A stretch of DNA of 31,046 bases from assembly GCA_964575975.1 (NCBI GenBank), contig CAZNTU010000048.1, positions 1 through 31,046 on the forward strand, given 5' to 3'. The DNA is from G963674505 sp964575975 (GTDB lineage: Bacteria > Desulfobacterota > Desulfobacteria > Desulfobacterales > SKZT01). The notes under the pieces are model-generated. The model had not been told where the DNA came from. It worked only from the letters and a program-made list of their open reading frames with translations, and did not search any database. Position numbers and translations under genes: made by a program. Below, in pieces: positions 6,744-15,450 of this stretch; position 1 is the first letter of the stretch; every line of letters begins with the position of its first letter.

Positions 6744-8525
6744 TCAGGAACTTGTCGTCTTTCGAAAGAGGGCGCGCCTGGAAATCCCCAAAAGCTTGGC
6801 CGCCTCGGTTTTGTTTCCGCCCGCTCGGTCCATGGCCTTTTTGACAAGGGATTTTTCCAGTTCGCGGACGGCTTCGCGCAGATTGATGCTTGATGCGGGC
6901 TGCGCACTTGCCTGCCTGGGGCACGGGGAAAGAAATTCAAGACGGCCCAAGGTAACGTAGCGTTGCAGTACGTTGCGCAATTCGCGCACGTTGCCGGGCC
7001 AGTCGTATTCCATAAGAATGTCCATGGTGCGGCCGCAAATCGTGGAAGCGCCGGAGGAGGCATTCATCTTGCCCAAAAAGTGTTCCGCCAGCAATGGGAT
7101 ATCTTGCTTGCGTTCTCGCAGAGGCGGCAAATTGATTTGTATCACTTGGATACGGTAGAAAAAATCGATGCGCATGCGACCGCCGGCTACCTTGTCCCCC
7201 AGAATCGCGTTGGATGCCGATACGATTCGAAAATTGCCCGACGCGGTTTCCGCGCCGCCGACCGGGCAGTATCCTCCCCCGTCTATGGCCCTGAGCAATT
7301 TGGCCTGCATGTTTAGGGTCAGCTCGCCGACTTCGTCCAGAAACAAGGTTCCGCCGTCGGCCATGTCCAGATAGCCCGGCGAATCGGCATGGGCGCTGGA
7401 AAAGGCCCCTTTGCGGTGTCCGAAGAATTCCCTCTCGAACAGGGACTCTTGAATCGCTCCGCAATTCACCGCCACAAACCGCCTCTCTTTTCTGTCGCTG
7501 TGGTCGTGTATGGCATGGGCGACGAGTTCCTTGCCCGAACCCGACTCGCCGAAGATCGCGACGCTCGCGTCGGTGGCGGCAGCTTTGAGAATCAGCTCGT
7601 AAACCGCTTGCATGGCCGGGGAACGTCCTAGAATTTCGCCGAGTCGATACCGCTCCTTCAAGGAGAACCTCAACACCCGGTTCTCGTTGTCCAACTGGTC
7701 GGCCAGGCGTTGGGCGGCCATCTGTTGTTCTTTTATCTCGGTTATGTCCTTGAAGGTCGACAATAAAGCCTGCCGGCCCTTGAAAGCAATGGGACTATGG
7801 CATACTTGCACCCAAAATGTTTTCCCGGCTCGCTCGAGGGGGTGGACTTCCTCGACCTTGTCTTCCAGAGCGCCGCCCGCCGTCGATCGGTAGAGGCTTG
7901 CGATTTCCTTGGCCTCGCCGACGGGAGGGCTATGCACCAGCCCGTCGCGCATATCGTCCAAGGATGAAACATGGAACATTTCGCAAAAGGCCGGGTTGAC
8001 GTAGTAAAACCGCGAATCTTGAACCAGGGCTACGCCTTCGGCGACTTGCTCGGTAAGCAGTCGATATCGCTCTTCGCTTTCCTTGAGGGCTTCTTCGGAC
8101 CGCTTTAGCCAAAGGACCTTGCTCAGACGTTCGCCGATGGCCCTTAAAAGCCGCTCCTCTTCTTCCAGGAAAGGCCTTTCGTCTCCGCCCGGAGGCGTTT
8201 TTAAATAGAACACGTCCACATCCCCGACATGCCGGTCGTTCAGAATAATTTCGGCGTTCTGTCGATAACGCGTTTCCTTGAAATTCCCGGAGGTATACTC
8301 CCGGCCGTCTATTTTAATGCGGGCGCACGCGTTTTCCGGATACTGCCACGCCCCCGGAATCAGCTCGACCGCGCGTTGCATGATCCACGACAAGGAGACG
8401 TCCTGGTTCTCGAACAGATTCGATATGCCGTACAGGCAATTGAGTTCCTTGATCCGTTCGGCAAGCGCGTTCTGGGCGGAGACCTCCAGCGACTTGCGAC
8501 GATATCTGCTTGCTATTTTTTCCAT
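6744..8525 (-). CDS. GAF-PAS-AAA+-Fis transcriptional regulator (sigma-54 activator type) with degenerate GAFTGA
   Basis: A 593-residue protein with no receiver domain. An N-terminal GAF-like segment (about 20-150) is followed by a PAS domain (about 165-290, ending STFKDITEIKEQQ), an AAA+ domain (about 320-550) with Walker A GESGSGKE and Walker B GGTLFLDEVGEL, and a Fis-type helix-turn-helix at the C-terminus (NKTEAAKLLGISRRALFRK). The L1 loop that touches sigma-54 reads GAFSSA instead of GAFTGA. The start at 8525 follows GGAGG; the open frame extends to 9164, but those residues look non-coding. It may activate the nearby -24/-12 promoter at 6545-6560, or act on sigma-70 promoters as GAFTGA-lacking relatives do. 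Confidence 0.9.
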   Translation of the reverse strand: MEKIASRYRRKSLEVSAQNALAERIKELNCLYGISNLFENQDVSLSWIMQRAVELIPGAWQYPENACARIKIDGREYTSGNFKETRYRQNAEIILNDRHVGDVDVFYLKTPPGGDERPFLEEEERLLRAIGERLSKVLWLKRSEEALKESEERYRLLTEQVAEGVALVQDSRFYYVNPAFCEMFHVSSLDDMRDGLVHSPPVGEAKEIASLYRSTAGGALEDKVEEVHPLERAGKTFWVQVCHSPIAFKGRQALLSTFKDITEIKEQQMAAQRLADQLDNENRVLRFSLKERYRLGEILGRSPAMQAVYELILKAAATDASVAIFGESGSGKELVAHAIHDHSDRKERRFVAVNCGAIQESLFEREFFGHRKGAFSSAHADSPGYLDMADGGTLFLDEVGELTLNMQAKLLRAIDGGGYCPVGGAETASGNFRIVSASNAILGDKVAGGRMRIDFFYRIQVIQINLPPLRERKQDIPLLAEHFLGKMNASSGASTICGRTMDILMEYDWPGNVRELRNVLQRYVTLGRLEFLSPCPRQASAQPASSINLREAVRELEKSLVKKAMDRAGGNKTEAAKLLGISRRALFRKTTSS

Positions 8526-8587
8526 CCATATCCTCCGGGACTCCTTGGAATTTTTTAAGACGGGATACGAACGATTGTCAACGAAAA

Positions 8588-8715
8588 ATAGAAGAGGGCG
8601 CGGCGCTGGCGGTCGTCGAAAAGGGCGTTCGGGGTTTGAATGTCGCGGCCGTCGCCGAAAAACGGGGATCGGGCCCTCGGGCCTGTATCGCCATTTTAAA
8701 AAATCCAATAGACCC
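8588..8715 (+). pseudogene. Frameshifted N-terminal remnant of a TetR-family regulator
   Basis: One frame reads AALAVVEKGVRGLNVAAVAEK. After a run of five A it shifts to another frame reading TGIGPSGLYRHFKK. Together these form the typical TetR DNA-binding helix-turn-helix. The ligand-binding part is not visible, so the gene is both frameshifted and truncated. Confidence 0.6.
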
Positions 8716-9279
8716 GGAAGGCTTTGCCGAACGCTTGATCTTGCCTCCGGGGGGGAATTTGGAAAAAATGCCCTCGTCCGTAAAGATCGAAATATCCGAA
8801 GAATTGGCGAACCGGTTGCGTCCCGGGGGCTTCCGCAAGCGCGGACGCCGAGGAGAGCGGATTGACGAAGGCCTGCGGAAAGCTCGAGGAGGAAGCCCAA
8901 GACCTGAACCCCGAATACAAGCCCGAAGTCCGCGGCCACCGACGCGTGGAAGGCCACGCCGAAGGCTTGGGCATCGTTTTTCCCCGGCGGAACCGTCAGC
9001 GGTTCCTCTCTGTAATTTCCAGCAGTGCTTCGCTTCCAGTTCCCGGGATGGAGGAGGGAGTCAATCCAGGACACCAGGCACAACGCTGTTGTCACGCCTT
9101 GTTCGCTCCCGACGGTGGCGATTTGAGTTTTCGTTCGACACGACGTTTTCCTGTTGAACGACAAAATCGATCATTCTTTTTTTCCGATTCGATTTAAGAC
9201 TGTTGCGTCGCCGGCACCCACGAGCTTCACGAATTGGCACGGACGCCGGAGGCGACGGACAAACAAATTTTTCAACCGA
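8716..9279. other. Stretch without a convincing gene
   Basis: Frames on both strands are open but have no recognised motif. A plus-strand piece near 8768 (SVKIEISEELANRLR) and another near 8870 (KLEEEAQDLNPEY) look like fragments of former genes in different frames. I treat the stretch as decayed intergenic DNA. Confidence 0.45.
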
Positions 9280-9447
9280 TCAGCCTCGTCTCGCGTCGCA
9301 CTGTCCGGCGTCGCAACCTCCGCATCCGCCGCACCCGCAACCTCCCTGTTCATCGGCGACGCTATTCGCGGAAAAAATTCGGACAATACGGCGGGCCGCC
9401 GAAAAAAACGCGACGGCCACGATCAGAAACACTATCCCCTGTTCCAT
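9280..9447 (-). CDS. FeoB-associated Cys-rich membrane protein
   Basis: A 55-residue protein with one N-terminal membrane helix (GIVFLIVAVAFF) and a Cys/Gly-rich tail (GGCGCGGCGGCDAGQC). It starts 4 nt after the feoB stop, with GGAGG inside the end of feoB. This layout matches the small FeoB-associated Cys-rich proteins that follow feoB in many anaerobes. A role in handling Fe2+ at the FeoB exit is an inference from the family and context. Confidence 0.85.
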   Translation of the reverse strand: MEQGIVFLIVAVAFFSAARRIVRIFSANSVADEQGGCGCGGCGGCDAGQCDARRG

Positions 9448-9451
9448 TCGA

Positions 9452-11674
9452 TCAACCTCCCGCAAGCCCCAAAGCGGAGCCGGCTTGGTATACGAGCGTA
9501 GCGAGTCCGAAAGCCACCCCCGTGTTGAAAACGACCGAAAAGATCCCCCACTTCCAGCTTCCCGCCTCTCTGGCGATACAAACCACCGCCACGAAACACG
9601 GCGCGTAGAAAATAGTAAAGACGATCAGGCTTATTGCCGCAAGAGGGGTCCATCCCGGCGCGGCGGCCAATTTTTCGGAAAGAGTGCCCGCATTCTCCGG
9701 ATCCACTTCTCCCAGGGAGTACGCCGTCCCCAGCGTGGAGACGACGACTTCCTTCGCGGCGAACCCTCCCAGCAACGCGATGTTCGTGCGCCAGTCGAAG
9801 CCGGCGGGCCAACTGACCGCTTCGAGCGCCGTTCCCAATCGACCGGCGAACGAGTACCGCAACGCGGCTTCGGCCTCGGAGGCGTCGATCGCCATTATCT
9901 TGGCCTTCAACTCGCGGGCCGCGATCGGCAACTCCCGCGACTCGTCCATCGCCCCTGCTTGGCGGACCGCTTCGGCAGAGGAGGCGTCCATGACAGCTTG
10001 GCGGTCGTTTTCGTATTTTTGCCGAAGCTCCTCGGGCAATCCGGGAAAGGTCATCATGGCCCAAAGGAGGATGGAAATCCCCAGAATGACCGTCCCGGCC
10101 TTCTTCACATACTGCCAGGTCCTCTCCCACGTGTGGATCAGCAGCCCTTTCAAAGTTGGAAGCCTGTATGGAGGGAGTTCCATGACGAAGGGAGTGGATT
10201 CCCCCCTGATCACCGTGGACCGCAGAATTCTGGCGACGGTCAGCGCGCCTCCCCAAGAGATTAGCGTGATCAGAAACATCACCAGACTTTCGTAACTCGA
10301 AAAGAAAGCCGCGGTCAGAAGGGCGAACACGGGAAGCTTGGCCCCGCAGTTCATGAAAGGGACCGTGAGAAGAGTCGCGAGACGCTCCCGGCGCGATTTG
10401 AGCGTCCGGGTGGCCATGACTCCGGGGACCGCGCATCCGCCCGCGATTCCTCCAGAGACGATGAAAGCCATCACCGAGCTTCCGTGAAGGCCGAACACCC
10501 GAAAAACACGGTCCAGCATGAACGCCATCCTGGCCAAATAGCCGGAATCCTCCAGTATGGCGATGCCGAAGAACATGAACATGATGAGCGGAGCGAATCC
10601 GACCACTCCTCCCACGCCGTCGATTATGCCCGACAGGACCAGGGATTTGAGGAGGCCGTCCGGAAGCGATTCGTCGAACAGGCCGCTCAACCACCCGAAA
10701 AAGCCCTCCACCCACTCCACCGGCGCGGCGCTGTAGGTGAACGTGAAATGGTACAACCCCAGAATGATCCCCAGCATGATAACGGGACCGAAAAATCGAT
10801 CCACCAAAATTCTGTCGATCTTGTCGGTAAGAAACAGCCGGTTTTGCGCGTGGTCGCGACGCACCACCCCTTGGCGAACCAGCGAATTGATGTAGCCGTA
10901 CCGATGGTCCGCGATGACCGCTTCGGGGTACGAATCCGTCGTGTTCCGCAAATGGCGCGCCACATCTTCGGCGATGGCCTCCAGCCGGCGGGAAATTCCG
11001 GCGTCGGATTGCCGGCCCGAGTCGATCACCTGCTCGTCCTTTTCCAAGTATTTGAGGGCGACCCAACGCGGCGCGTAGAGGCCGCCCAAAAAGTCGGTTC
11101 CCGAAATTTCGCGCTCCATTTTCTTCAGCGCGCTGTCGATGTCCTCGCCGTAGGAAATCACCAGCGCCTTCTGCGGCCGTCCTTGTTCTAGAAGCTCGGC
11201 GCACGCGGCCATAAGCTCCGACTTTCCCTGTCCCTTGCGCGCCACGGTGGGCGTGACCGGAACACCCATAAGTGCCGAAAGTTTCCGCTCGTCGACGATC
11301 ACTCCCCGGCTTCGCGCCGCGTCGATCATGTTCAAGGCGATGCATACCTGCGCGCCCATTTCCATGAGTTGAATCGTCAGGTACAAGTTCCGCTCCAGGT
11401 TGGAGGCATCGACAATGTTCACAACCGCGCCGGGAGATTCGTTCACGATGAAATTCCTGGTCGCCAATTCCTCGGGCGAATACGCGGTCAGCGAATAGGT
11501 ACCGGGAAGGTCCACCACTTTGTACCTGTGGCCGTTTTCCTCGTACGCGCCTTCCTTTTTTTCCACCGTCACCCCGGGGTAGTTGCCGATGTGCTGGCGC
11601 GCCCCGGTCAGGGCGTTGAACAGGGTAGTCTTGCCGGAATTGGGATTGCCGGCCAGCGCGATGACGGACTCCAT
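9452..11674 (-). CDS. feoB: Ferrous iron transport protein B
   Basis: A 740-residue inner-membrane Fe2+ transporter. The N-terminal G domain has G1 GNPNSGKTT (residues 8-16), the G3 region DLPGTYSL, and G4-type NMID. A helical GDI-like region follows, then about ten membrane segments with the paired Gate motifs (GGIAGGCAVPGVMATR and the later GGFAAKEVVVSTLG). The length matches the family. Its ATG directly abuts the feoA stop. It should be derepressed at low iron by the neighbouring DtxR-family regulator. Confidence 0.97.
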   Translation of the reverse strand: MESVIALAGNPNSGKTTLFNALTGARQHIGNYPGVTVEKKEGAYEENGHRYKVVDLPGTYSLTAYSPEELATRNFIVNESPGAVVNIVDASNLERNLYLTIQLMEMGAQVCIALNMIDAARSRGVIVDERKLSALMGVPVTPTVARKGQGKSELMAACAELLEQGRPQKALVISYGEDIDSALKKMEREISGTDFLGGLYAPRWVALKYLEKDEQVIDSGRQSDAGISRRLEAIAEDVARHLRNTTDSYPEAVIADHRYGYINSLVRQGVVRRDHAQNRLFLTDKIDRILVDRFFGPVIMLGIILGLYHFTFTYSAAPVEWVEGFFGWLSGLFDESLPDGLLKSLVLSGIIDGVGGVVGFAPLIMFMFFGIAILEDSGYLARMAFMLDRVFRVFGLHGSSVMAFIVSGGIAGGCAVPGVMATRTLKSRRERLATLLTVPFMNCGAKLPVFALLTAAFFSSYESLVMFLITLISWGGALTVARILRSTVIRGESTPFVMELPPYRLPTLKGLLIHTWERTWQYVKKAGTVILGISILLWAMMTFPGLPEELRQKYENDRQAVMDASSAEAVRQAGAMDESRELPIAARELKAKIMAIDASEAEAALRYSFAGRLGTALEAVSWPAGFDWRTNIALLGGFAAKEVVVSTLGTAYSLGEVDPENAGTLSEKLAAAPGWTPLAAISLIVFTIFYAPCFVAVVCIAREAGSWKWGIFSVVFNTGVAFGLATLVYQAGSALGLAGG

Positions 11675-11908
11675 CTATTCCACCTCCACTTGAATGTAAT
11701 CCGCTTCGCTGTTGCGAAGGGTGAGTGTGAAGCCCATGACTCCGAGAGCTACGGGATCTTTCAGCGGAGCGCGGCCCCGCACGAGTATCGGCGTGCCGGG
11801 GACAAGGCCCATGTCCCGAATCCGCCGCCCCAGTTCCCCATCGGCCGACACGTTCCTGATAATGCCGGCCTGCCCCTTTTTCATTCGCCGCATGCTGATG
11901 CGCTCCAT
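11675..11908 (-). CDS. feoA: Ferrous iron transport protein A
   Basis: A 77-residue SH3-like FeoA protein with the usual RRIRDMGLVPGTPILV segment and a terminal beta strand. GGGAGG lies 9 nt before the ATG. It is a cytoplasmic accessory of FeoB and the first gene of the feoA-feoB-Cys-rich unit, transcribed away from the DtxR-family regulator. Confidence 0.95.
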   Translation of the reverse strand: MERISMRRMKKGQAGIIRNVSADGELGRRIRDMGLVPGTPILVRGRAPLKDPVALGVMGFTLTLRNSEADYIQVEVE

Positions 11909-11926
11909 ATTCTTGAACCTCCCGAT

Positions 11927-11988
11927 TTAGATTGGCAAAACGATTTATATTAGATTTGTAAAACTTTATATTGTTAGGTACACCAAAC
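11927..11988. promoter_or_regulatory. Three phased repeats between feoA and the DtxR-family gene
   Basis: Copies at 11927-11941 (TTAGATTGGCAAAAC), 11950-11964 (TTAGATTTGTAAAAC) and 11974-11988 (TTAGGTACACCAAAC) are spaced 23-24 nt apart. The third, extended one base to 11973, is a near-perfect palindrome (GTTAGGT-AC-ACCAAAC) resembling DtxR/IdeR boxes of the TTAGG...CCTAA kind. Inference: cooperative operator sites for the adjacent regulator, controlling both directions. Confidence 0.5.
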
Positions 11989-12117
11989 TTTTGATTGCGT
12001 CAAGACAAAAGTTCAGCTTGATTGAATTTTTATCGGTTGACCTTACAAATATCGCGTACTATAAAGAAACGAGCGGACCCAAAACGCCGCAACGAAACAA
12101 AGCGCGGGAGAATCGTC

Positions 12118-12609
12118 ATGGCAGAGGAACTGTCCGAAAACATGGAGAATTACCTGGAGGCCATACTCCAGCTGGAGAAGGTCAACAAGGTGGCGAGGGT
12201 GAAGGACATCGCCGACCGTCTGTGCATTCAGAGAGGATCGGCTTCCGGAGCCCTGAAAACCCTTGCGGAGAAGGGGTTGATCAACTACGAGCCTTACAGT
12301 TTCATCACTTTGACAAATGACGGGCGGCAAATCGCCGAAGAGATCGCGCACCGGCACCGAGTGCTGAAGGACTTTTTGGAGAACATACTGAGAATCGATT
12401 CGGAAACCGCCGAGAAAACGGCGTGCAAGATGGAACACGCCATCGACGAGACCACCAAGGAGAGGCTGGTGTGTTTCATAGAATACATCCACTCGTGCCC
12501 TCGGGCGGGCGAAGAGTGGCTGCGGTCTTTCGTCGAGTTCTGCGAAAGGGGTGGAAAAAGGGGAGAGCTATGCCAAAAATGCATCGTGGACTGGAAAGCC
12601 AAACATTAG
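12118..12609 (+). CDS. DtxR/MntR-family metal-dependent repressor
   Basis: A 163-residue protein with an N-terminal winged helix (residues 4-65: ENYLEAILQL, VKDIADRLCIQRGSASGALKTL) and a dimerisation/metal domain with the family-typical ACKMEHAID. There is no C-terminal SH3 domain, so it is the short MntR/IdeR-like form. The tail is Cys-rich (SCP, FCERG, LCQKC). The start at 12118 is chosen for its GGGAG ribosome site; the open frame begins earlier at 12022. Divergence from feoAB suggests it senses Fe2+ rather than Mn2+. Confidence 0.9.
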   Translation: MAEELSENMENYLEAILQLEKVNKVARVKDIADRLCIQRGSASGALKTLAEKGLINYEPYSFITLTNDGRQIAEEIAHRHRVLKDFLENILRIDSETAEKTACKMEHAIDETTKERLVCFIEYIHSCPRAGEEWLRSFVEFCERGGKRGELCQKCIVDWKAKH

Positions 12610-12729
12610 AGCGGGGTTTGTCGAGTTCAGGCCCAGACACGGTATGCAACCGAAAAACCGCCTTCTTCTCAAGTCCGCTGATCAGGTCCGTCCGCGCAGG
12701 TTAAAACATTGCTGCAAATCGAGGGCTAG

Positions 12730-13098
12730 CAGCTCGGCTTTTCACTGTCGCCTTTAATCCTGTTTGATTTTCGCAATTCGTCGGCAAACTCCCGAAGCTG
12801 GTCCACGCTTTCGGCATAAACGAACCGCATCGCGAGTTTCTCCATTTGATCGCTGCTCAACCCCTCGAAAATGAACCAACGGAATCCGAAGACACTTTAA
12901 ACTTCGTGGCGATGAGGCTGCCCAAAATTTTTTCCATCCCCTTTTCCATCCCTATGCGTTCGATGCTGCTTACATATTGCATTTTTTTTATTTCCTCCTC
13001 TATCTGACGTATTTCAGACCACAAACTTTTTTCCAAACCTTCCGGCAGTGACAAAATCCTGCCTGTCCGATTGATTTCCAGAACTTGATTTTCCGGAG
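12730..13098 (-). pseudogene. C-terminal remnant of an Rpn/PD-(D/E)XK transposase-like protein
   Basis: The minus-strand frame reads SLWSEIRQIEEEIKKM, then SSIERIGMEKGMEKIL, and breaks near SSDS. Another frame continues GLSSDQMEKLAMRFVYAESVDQLREFADEL and ends at a TAG near 12730. This is the charged C-terminal tail typical of Rpn/DUF4351-type proteins, split by a frameshift near 12876 and lacking the nuclease domain. Bases 12610-12729 hold nothing I can assign. Confidence 0.55.
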
Positions 13099-13110
13099 GT
13101 CATAATTTTT

Positions 13111-13842
13111 CTAAACTTCCTTCCGCAGTTCCTCGTCCAGGAACTTTTCCCATTCTTCGGCTTCCTTGTCCCGCCCGAGGCGTTTCAGTTCCTCGACAAG
13201 CTCCTCGATTTTTTTCCGGATTTCCGGGGCTTCCTTCTCGAAGAATCTTTGGGAACGCTCCTGCGCCTCCTTGTCGAGATCGATGAAGAATTTCTCGAGG
13301 TCCTTGTACAATTTCTGCAATTCCGGGGAGTTCAAGGCGTCCTGGAAGCTCTTTTTCAAATTGTCGAGGGTTTTCGAGATGTCGTCGCGGGTTTGGTTGA
13401 AGCATCCGACGTTTGTTTTCACGAAAAAGACGAGTTCGCTGTCCACGCCTTCGACGACGGCGCCCGATTTCAACCGGGGCGACTGGTACGGGTCGGCATC
13501 CTTGCAATATCCCAAAAGAATACCGGGACCGGTTTGCGATTCGATTTCGGAGGAGACGACGAAAAGCGCTCCTTGGCGAATATGCTGGGCGTGCTCCGAA
13601 TCGATTTTCAAGGCAACGGCCGCTTTGGCCGCGAGGTCGGCCCGGACATCGACGACGGACCCGATTCTTATGCCTTTGTAAACAACGGTTTTTTTGGGGA
13701 CCAGCCCCCGGGCGCTGGCAAAAGTCGCGGTAATCCTGACGCCCTTCATAGAATAAAAAAACCAGACGCCGGCTCCCGCCGCCGCAAAAATAAGCAGGAT
13801 TACCGCCGCCATTGCGATCGCCGGTCTTTTGTCCTTTGACAT
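13111..13842 (-). CDS. MCE/MlaD-family lipid transport substrate-binding protein
   Basis: A 243-residue protein with an N-terminal membrane anchor (residues 8-30) and an MCE domain (about 35-125; VVYKGIRIGSVVDV is the hallmark strand-turn). The remainder is a highly charged helical, probably coiled-coil segment with many E/K/R residues. Such proteins sit in the periplasm as part of a phospholipid-trafficking system. No MlaE/MlaF partners are present here; it lies 32 nt downstream of mazG. Confidence 0.82.
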   Translation of the reverse strand: MSKDKRPAIAMAAVILLIFAAAGAGVWFFYSMKGVRITATFASARGLVPKKTVVYKGIRIGSVVDVRADLAAKAAVALKIDSEHAQHIRQGALFVVSSEIESQTGPGILLGYCKDADPYQSPRLKSGAVVEGVDSELVFFVKTNVGCFNQTRDDISKTLDNLKKSFQDALNSPELQKLYKDLEKFFIDLDKEAQERSQRFFEKEAPEIRKKIEELVEELKRLGRDKEAEEWEKFLDEELRKEV

Positions 13843-13874
13843 GGCGAAACTCCTGTTTGTCTATTCGGAATTTT

Positions 13875-14708
13875 TTATTCGGAAAATTTGCTCTTGGCCG
13901 TCTCCCACATCTCGTCCCATTCGTCTCGGGAGGCGCTGTCTATGGATTTTCCCCGGTCGGAGGCCAGCTTTTCCATGAATTTGAACCGTTTTTCGAACTT
14001 GCCCGTGGATTCCGCAAGGGCGGTTTCCGGATGAACACCCGCGAACCGGGCCACGTTGATCATCGTAAACAGAACATCGCCGAACTCGAGCGATTTCTTG
14101 CGCCGGTTTTTCTCCTTCGAAGCGCCCGCGTCCAATTCGGCTTTGAATTCGCTCCATTCCTCCTCGGCTTTTTGCACGACGCCCCGCATGTTTTCCCATT
14201 CGAAGCCCGCGCGCGCGGCTCGTTCCGATATTCGGTAGGCTCTCATCAGGGCTGGAAGGCCTTTAGGGATCGAATCCAGGATCGAGGAGGCGGGATTGTC
14301 GATCTTTTCGGCCTTCTTGATCTCGTGCCATTGTCGTTTGACGTCCTCGGCGGTCTCCACTGTAGCGTCCCCGAAAACGTGCGGATGACGGCGAAGCATC
14401 TTCTCGGTTATACGCTCCATTGCATCGCCGAGACCGAATTCGTTTCTTTCCTGAAAGATCGCGGCCACGAAAAGAACGTGGAACAAGACGTCTCCGAGTT
14501 CCTCGCAGACGGCGTCCGGATCGTTCTTGGCGATGGCGTCGACAAGCTCGAACATTTCCTCGACAAGGTACACCGACATGGATTGAGGCGTCTGCTTTCT
14601 ATCCCACGGGCAGCCGTTTTCTCCCCTCAAGGTCTCGATCAGGTCGGCGAGGGCGGACAGTTTTTCGCGAATCCCGGAATTCGGGTCTTTGGATTTTTCG
14701 GATTTCAA
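13875..14708 (-). CDS. mazG: Nucleoside triphosphate pyrophosphohydrolase MazG
   Basis: A 277-residue protein with two MazG-type modules. The first keeps LRGENGCPWDRKQT and the EEMFELVDAI / EELGDVLFHVLF pair that binds Mg2+; the second has a FGDVLFTMINVARF-type repeat. It hydrolyses NTPs to NMP and PPi. No ATG precedes the conserved GCPWD segment; a TTG at 14708 overlapping the cvpA stop (TTGA) is the best start, which also implies coupling to cvpA. Confidence 0.88.
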   Translation of the reverse strand: MKSEKSKDPNSGIREKLSALADLIETLRGENGCPWDRKQTPQSMSVYLVEEMFELVDAIAKNDPDAVCEELGDVLFHVLFVAAIFQERNEFGLGDAMERITEKMLRRHPHVFGDATVETAEDVKRQWHEIKKAEKIDNPASSILDSIPKGLPALMRAYRISERAARAGFEWENMRGVVQKAEEEWSEFKAELDAGASKEKNRRKKSLEFGDVLFTMINVARFAGVHPETALAESTGKFEKRFKFMEKLASDRGKSIDSASRDEWDEMWETAKSKFSE

Positions 14709-15232
14709 TGGCGACCGTTCCAGGCTTTTTTGATTTCCGCCATTCTTACGGAATAGGCTTTTTTCATGTCGTCGGATACCAACGTGGCAAGATTCTCCGA
14801 AATCACGGTAACATGGGGCGCCAAAAGACTGGCCTTCACAAGCTTGGCCTCTTGGGGCAAAAACGCGGTAAGCGCCACCAATATTACGGATACGATCAGT
14901 ATTCCTTTGACGAACCCGAGGGATGCGCCCAAGATCCGGTCGAGCCAGCCGAGAGAGGCGACATGCATCAAATACTTGATGACCACCCCCACCATGGCGA
15001 TGGCCAGAAAAACGCCGCAAAACACGATCATGAAACTGATGATATTCAGGAACGAGAGGCTGGTTATCCACGGCCTGAGCGTTTCCGAAACCATCGGATA
15101 ATAGGTGTAGGCGGCGTAGAAGCCGGCAAGCACGCCGACAATGGAGGACACTTCCTTGATCATCCCCCTGAAAATGCCCCTTATCAGACCGTATCCAATT
15201 ATTATGATTATAATGATATCCAAAGGATTCAT
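14705..15232 (-). CDS. cvpA: CvpA family membrane protein
   Basis: A 175-residue inner-membrane protein with about four helices: an Ile-rich first helix (DIIIIIIIGYGLIRGIFRG), the typical GxxRG turn, then SIVGVLAGFYAAY and two further segments. The ATG at 15232 (MNPLD) is preferred to an upstream in-frame Met at 15310, because the extra residues are not family-like. First gene of the cvpA-mazG-mlaD-like unit. Confidence 0.85.
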   Translation of the reverse strand: MNPLDIIIIIIIGYGLIRGIFRGMIKEVSSIVGVLAGFYAAYTYYPMVSETLRPWITSLSFLNIISFMIVFCGVFLAIAMVGVVIKYLMHVASLGWLDRILGASLGFVKGILIVSVILVALTAFLPQEAKLVKASLLAPHVTVISENLATLVSDDMKKAYSVRMAEIKKAWNGRH

Positions 15233-15450
15233 ATGAAAATTCCAAATTGCGATTTGGTTCGATTCGTCGGTGAAAATGTTCGGCAACCGGGAAATACCGA
15301 CCCGGCGCAAGAACGAAAAATATCAAAGGGCGCAAATACCGTCAAGCCATTTTTCCCTTCGATATTCGGGCGATAAAAACGTGTTTGCAATGGTTTGAAA
15401 TTATGTGATATGGATGGCTTCCAAAACATAAAACTTGGAAAGAAAATGCG

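Noticed and set aside
8526..9164. N-terminal extension of the AAA+ regulator to a Met at 9164
   Set aside because: The extra 213 residues look like non-coding translation, overlap a TetR remnant on the other strand, and a GGAGG-preceded ATG lies at 8525.
9432..11345. 637-residue minus-strand frame over feoB
   Set aside because: Arg/Gly-rich shadow of the real feoB frame with no family motif.
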